Positions 6,767 to 6,856 of a DNA stretch of 6,856 nt are shown here, in pieces. The DNA is taken from the NCBI GenBank assembly GCA_021807465.1, contig JAKBCX010000084.1, forward strand, positions 1 through 6,856, in the 5' to 3' direction. This DNA is from Pseudomonadota bacterium (GTDB lineage: Bacteria; Pseudomonadota; Alphaproteobacteria; Acetobacterales; Acetobacteraceae). The number at the start of each line of letters is the position of its first letter. Position 1 is the first letter of the stretch. The position numbers and the translations under genes are program-made. A model generated the notes under the pieces. It ran no database searches. It was not told the DNA's origin and worked only from the letters and a program-made list of their open reading frames with translations.

Positions 6767-6856
6767 TTTGAGAAATCGCAGTCAACGTCATGGAAGTTTC
6801 ACTGTTACAAGCACGAAACACGCGGCTATTGCGGGGGCCATGAACGCCATGACGCC

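Larger units (their letters stand above)
6669..6856. other. Intergenic region upstream of the lipid kinase
   Basis: This is the only sizeable stretch (188 bases) without a gene, clearly less GC-rich than the rest between about 6690 and 6815. It holds the repeat array and palindrome described separately and a ribosome binding site for the lipid kinase. At the far right, an ATG at 6840 on the plus strand (residues MNAMT before the edge) could begin a divergent gene. Its upstream bases (GGGGGC only two bases away) make a poor ribosome site and 17 bases cannot support a call. Confidence 0.5.

Noticed and set aside
6718..6856. GCCATGACGCC present at 6718-6728 and again at 6846-6856
   Set aside because: An 11-base exact match is expected by chance a few times in a window this size; the second copy is cut by the edge so it cannot be extended.
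6840..6856. Possible divergent gene start on the plus strand
   Set aside because: Only five codons are visible and the ribosome site is poor; not enough to call a gene.

Overview
The window is GC-rich and tightly packed. All six recognisable genes lie on the minus strand, so transcription runs from high to low coordinates. The class is most likely Alphaproteobacteria, perhaps an acidophilic or acetic-acid-type family. This is inferred from composition and the Hyf gene arrangement, not from a marker gene, and is only moderately secure.

Reading in the direction of transcription, the right edge (6669-6856) is a comparatively AT-rich intergenic region. It carries an array of four TGTCAT-like units spaced exactly 11 bp apart, pointing at a diacylglycerol-kinase-family lipid kinase (5799-6668). 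After 64 bases comes a type-2-like NAD-dependent malate dehydrogenase, mdh (4754-5734). It is closed by a strong rho-independent terminator (4678-4718).

After that terminator begins a second unit that runs off the left edge. It holds a small EthD-like ferredoxin-fold protein (4240-4620), followed by four membrane subunits of a hydrogenase-4/formate-hydrogenlyase-like complex: HyfB (2543-4207), HyfC (1581-2543), HyfE (925-1584) and HyfF (1-928, cut by the window edge). These subunits are related to the ion-pumping arm of respiratory complex I: HyfB and HyfF to NuoL/M/N, HyfC to NuoH, and HyfE partly to NuoK. The hyf genes overlap by 1 or 4 bases, so they are almost certainly co-transcribed and translationally coupled. 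The soluble catalytic subunits (HyfG- and HyfI-like) would be expected just beyond the left edge. It therefore cannot be told here whether the complex is a real [NiFe]-hydrogenase or a hydrogenase-related complex without the metal site.

The unusual points are a HyfB that lacks the first part of the family N-terminus, an unusual GTG start inside a G:C hairpin, the absence of hyfA and hyfD, the EthD-like lead gene, and the Pho-box-like repeat array upstream of the lipid kinase. I saw no tRNA, rRNA, CRISPR or insertion sequence.
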